The translations under genes were made by a program, and so were the position numbers. Positions 62,245-64,000 of a stretch of DNA of 64,000 nucleotides are shown here, one piece after another (position 1 is the first letter of the stretch; each line of letters opens with the position of its first letter). Under the pieces are notes generated by a model. The model did no database searches. It had not been told where the DNA came from and worked only from the letters and a program-made list of their open reading frames with translations. The DNA comes from Lachnospiraceae bacterium (GTDB lineage: Bacteria; Bacillota; Clostridia; Lachnospirales; Lachnospiraceae), in contig JAFRLH010000042.1 in the NCBI GenBank assembly GCA_017431345.1, forward strand, positions 35,211 through 99,210, read 5' to 3'.

Positions 62245-62561
62245 TACTGAATAGCACCTCCCCACGGTAATGATTTACCGGCACAGATATCATCCTCTGT
62301 ATAACCGGAGGCACGGAACACCGCACCCTCTACTCTTGCCTTTAATGTGCAGTCCAGGGCACCCTTATCCACGATCGTCACCTTCGCGTCTTTGACTTCA
62401 AGACGATCCAGTGTCTCAAGCACCGTTTTCTTAATGGCCTTGCCATACTGATTGATCACGCTGCTTTCGATGGAAAGATCAAGCCCGGTACCGGGTTCTA
62501 CGGTCACCTGGCAATCACTGGACTCCAGCGTTCCGGCCATCGCCGTACTCTTTACTTCCAT
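62244..62561 (-). CDS. citD: Citrate lyase acyl carrier protein (gamma subunit)
   Basis: A 105-residue CitD. The prosthetic-group Ser is in AGTLESSDCQVTVEP, and NQYGKAIKKTVLETL is a family block. It carries the triphosphoribosyl-dephospho-CoA arm. AGGAGGATAT precedes the ATG. The genes for prosthetic-group synthesis and activation (citC, citX, citG) are not in the window, so they must be encoded elsewhere if the complex is active. Confidence 0.95.
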   Translation of the reverse strand: MEVKSTAMAGTLESSDCQVTVEPGTGLDLSIESSVINQYGKAIKKTVLETLDRLEVKDAKVTIVDKGALDCTLKARVEGAVFRASGYTEDDICAGKSLPWGGAIQ

Positions 62562-63011
62562 GAGATATCCTCCTCACCTTGCTGTATTTACGAAACGGCA
62601 GAAAGGCCCCTTCGCAATATCCTTATTTATTATAGACATCCGGAACATAAAATGCAATGAATTTTCTAAGGTTATCCGTCAACTAATCAGTAAAAAATTA
62701 CATGCATGCAATCAAAAACAGGACGCGCCTCGCCCTGCTCTCCCGGCAGACTCCTTTGCTCAGCGAAGACAAAAAAATTTGGGCTACCCGATCACATTAC
62801 CGCTGATCAGATAGCCCCTTCACTGAGGAATCGTAAGTTTCACTATATAACCTCCTGTCTGCCATTTCCAATCTTCTGTTCCGAATCTCTTCCCTCATCT
62901 CGGCATCTCTCATCATGCCTGGTCACTTATAAGTCCATGGGTATGTTCGTCTTCCGATCGGATTGACCTTCCTCTTTATTCTATTTTCTCTTCCTTTCCT
63001 TTGATGTCTAG
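62562..63011 (-). promoter_or_regulatory. Long 5' leader of citDEF with attenuator-like hairpin and short open frames
   Basis: About 445 nt lie between the promoter and citD. The segment 62781-62817 forms GGGCTA-ccc-GATCA / TGATC-aga-TAGCCC, followed in gene sense by AAATTTTTTTG, a full intrinsic terminator inside the leader. Just upstream is AGGAGG, 7 nt, GTG, opening a 7-codon frame (VKLTIPQ). A second frame of 39 codons runs from ATG 62918 (MMRDAEMREEIRNRR) through the hairpin. Another hairpin GGCAT/ATGCC sits at 62902-62919. Control by attenuation or a riboswitch is likely; no known class was recognised. Confidence 0.55.
62774..62817 (-). terminator. Intrinsic terminator inside the citDEF leader
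   Basis: Interrupted 11-bp stem with a 9-nt loop and seven T in gene sense, 213 nt before the citD start. Confidence 0.75.
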
Positions 63012-63040
63012 AGTATATACCGAAAATGAATAAAAGTCAA
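63012..63040 (-). promoter_or_regulatory. citDEF promoter
   Basis: In gene sense TTGACT, 17 nt, TATACT. Confidence 0.85.
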
Positions 63041-63329
63041 GTGTTTTTGTAAAAAATTTATCTGTTTTATAATTTTTCTACTATTTAATCAATTGTTCTT
63101 ATTTGTTCAAACTGTTGAGACTATATAGACAATGCAGACAATTCTGATAATTTCCGATTTATCATCCTTGGCAGCCGTTCCAGGCTGCAGCACTGCATGC
63201 TGAAAGAGGAATACTGTTCAATTGCCTGCTTGCACAGTGACGCTCTCCAGGTATGATCACACAGAAAACATCCCCATACCCTTTTTCAGTCATCTGCAGT
63301 CTGGATTGGAATAGTAATAATCCTGTATT
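63041..63329. other. Non-coding stretch between citDEF promoter and methyltransferase remnant
   Basis: AT-rich sequence with no convincing reading frame or ribosome site. A small inverted repeat GCAGCC-GTTCCAG-GGCTGC-like lies near 63171-63188. Nothing else is supported. Confidence 0.4.
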
Positions 63330-63868
63330 CTATTTCCTGCAGAAGAACGGCGACAGCCACAGTTTCTCGCCCCGGATATGATAGGAAAAGCTCTCGCCCC
63401 AGCCGGAATCCGTGACGAACCCGAACTTCGGATCGTACTCCACTTCATGCCATTCCTCGTTCAGGCACTGCTCGAACCGGTAAGAATTGAACGTGAACTG
63501 CCAGGCCCCCGGATACTCCTTAAACAGCTGCTCCATGGATCCGCAGCCGGGCTTCAGGTGCGTAAAGACGCCCACGTAAGCCGCATGGTCGCTCAGATAT
63601 TCCTCCATCTGCTTAACAGCGAACGATCCCTGCAGGATCGCGAACTCATTGGAAGAATCATAATCGATATAATAATCCACGCATCCGCGCTTCAGCGGCA
63701 GATGATGGCTGCCCGCCGCAATATACAGGATGTTCAGCTTCAGCCCCAGCTTTTCGATCAGCTGTTTGTACATCGCTACGACAGGTTCGAATTTGTCACA
63801 GATGATATACAGCGCATCGGGATTCAGATCCACGAAATTCGTGTAGCAGTAACAGTAATTAAGTGATT
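63330..63868 (-). pseudogene. 3' part of a SAM-dependent methyltransferase-like gene, cut by an IS end
   Basis: The frame is open from an in-frame TAA at the IS boundary (about 63869) to the stop at 63330. No ribosome site supports the GTG at 63833. The visible about 178 residues look like the second half of a class I methyltransferase (ALYIICDKFEPVV, then AAGSHHLPLKRGCVDYYID, then FTHLKPGCGSMEQLF). The N-terminal SAM-binding half is missing. The frame ends abruptly where the terminal hairpin of an IS200/IS605-type element begins, so the gene was probably interrupted by insertion. Confidence 0.7.
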
Positions 63869-63869
63869 A

Positions 63870-64000
63870 ACCACCAGTTCAACTGGTGGTTTCATATAAG
63901 CCCTCAAAAGGGCTTTTTTCTGCTTGCCCAAAAGGGCAGTGTCGCAAGCATTCTTCCTGGTCCGCTAAAAAGCGGTACTTCGAGTATCTTCTTTCCGGGA
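63870..64000 (-). mobile_element. Right end of an IS200/IS605-family element (tnpB 3' end/omega-RNA region), partial
   Basis: Terminal hairpin ACCACCAGTT-C-AACTGGTGGT (63870-63890) lies at the boundary. It is followed inward by AAGCCCT-CAAA-AGGGCTT (63898-63915), GCCC-AAAA-GGGC and CCGCT-AAAA-AGCGG. On the minus strand a frame ends in VPLFSGPGRMLATLPFWAS then RKKPF and a stop, consistent with the C-terminal tail of a TnpB-type protein. Subterminal imperfect palindromes without terminal inverted repeats are typical of this family. The rest lies beyond the window. Confidence 0.65.

Noticed and set aside
1-64000. CRISPR arrays, tRNA and rRNA genes
   Set aside because: No regularly spaced direct repeats, cloverleaf sequences or rRNA-like blocks were found on reading.

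Overview
The window looks like chromosome of an anaerobic, low-to-mid GC Gram-positive from class Clostridia, most likely Lachnospiraceae. This is inferred from the strong AGGAGG-type ribosome binding sites, the plsX-acpP-rnc-smc order, a T-box in front of valS, a CIRCE site in front of lon, VanW and lipoteichoic-acid-synthase-like proteins, a split glutamate formiminotransferase/cyclodeaminase, BrnT and an IS200/IS605-type end. No rRNA, tRNA or CRISPR array was seen. Most genes lie on the minus strand.

Region 1 (1-9231) and region 3 (17.8-26.4 kb) form a histidine-degradation island. hutU, hutI, ftcD and fchA run as one minus-strand series (9231 to 3999). A second block holds two tandem hutH-type genes, a NhaC-family transporter, a small membrane protein and a probable histidine racemase. 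A third histidine-ammonia-lyase-fold gene runs off the left edge. Only one of the three lyases (23236-24786) keeps the Ala-Ser-Gly triad needed for the MIO cofactor. Two large BTAD/ATPase regulators sit inside the island and may control it.

Region 2 (9.4-17.7 kb) is a catabolic operon inserted between the histidine blocks: a MerR regulator, a histidinol-dehydrogenase-like enzyme, a ribose-type ABC importer, a short-chain dehydrogenase and a zinc dehydrogenase. It resembles three-dehydrogenase polyol or sulfonate pathways; the substrate is not known.

Region 4 (26.6-41 kb) is mostly housekeeping: a secreted metallopeptidase-like protein, a BrnT toxin-antitoxin pair coupled to a cation efflux gene, valS with T-box, an LtrA-like membrane protein, dtd, smc, rnc, acpP, plsX and a CPBP protease. 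Region 5 (41-52.3 kb) is accessory metabolism: a LysR regulator, a DapA-like aldolase, a BCCT transporter, a two-component system, a molybdenum hydroxylase paired with an opine-type dehydrogenase, and an orphan glycyl-radical activase. Region 6 (52.5-62.6 kb) has envelope and proteostasis genes (LtaS-like, lon, VanW, Xaa-Pro peptidase) and a citDEF citrate lyase operon behind a long leader with an attenuator-like hairpin. The right edge holds a methyltransferase gene cut by the end of an IS200/IS605-type element.

Two non-coding elements (5678-5848 and 34145-34313) are unusual. Each has an identical-length 115-nt core with covarying helices, closed by 27-28-bp arms that are complementary within each copy but unrelated between copies. 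I could not match them to a named family.
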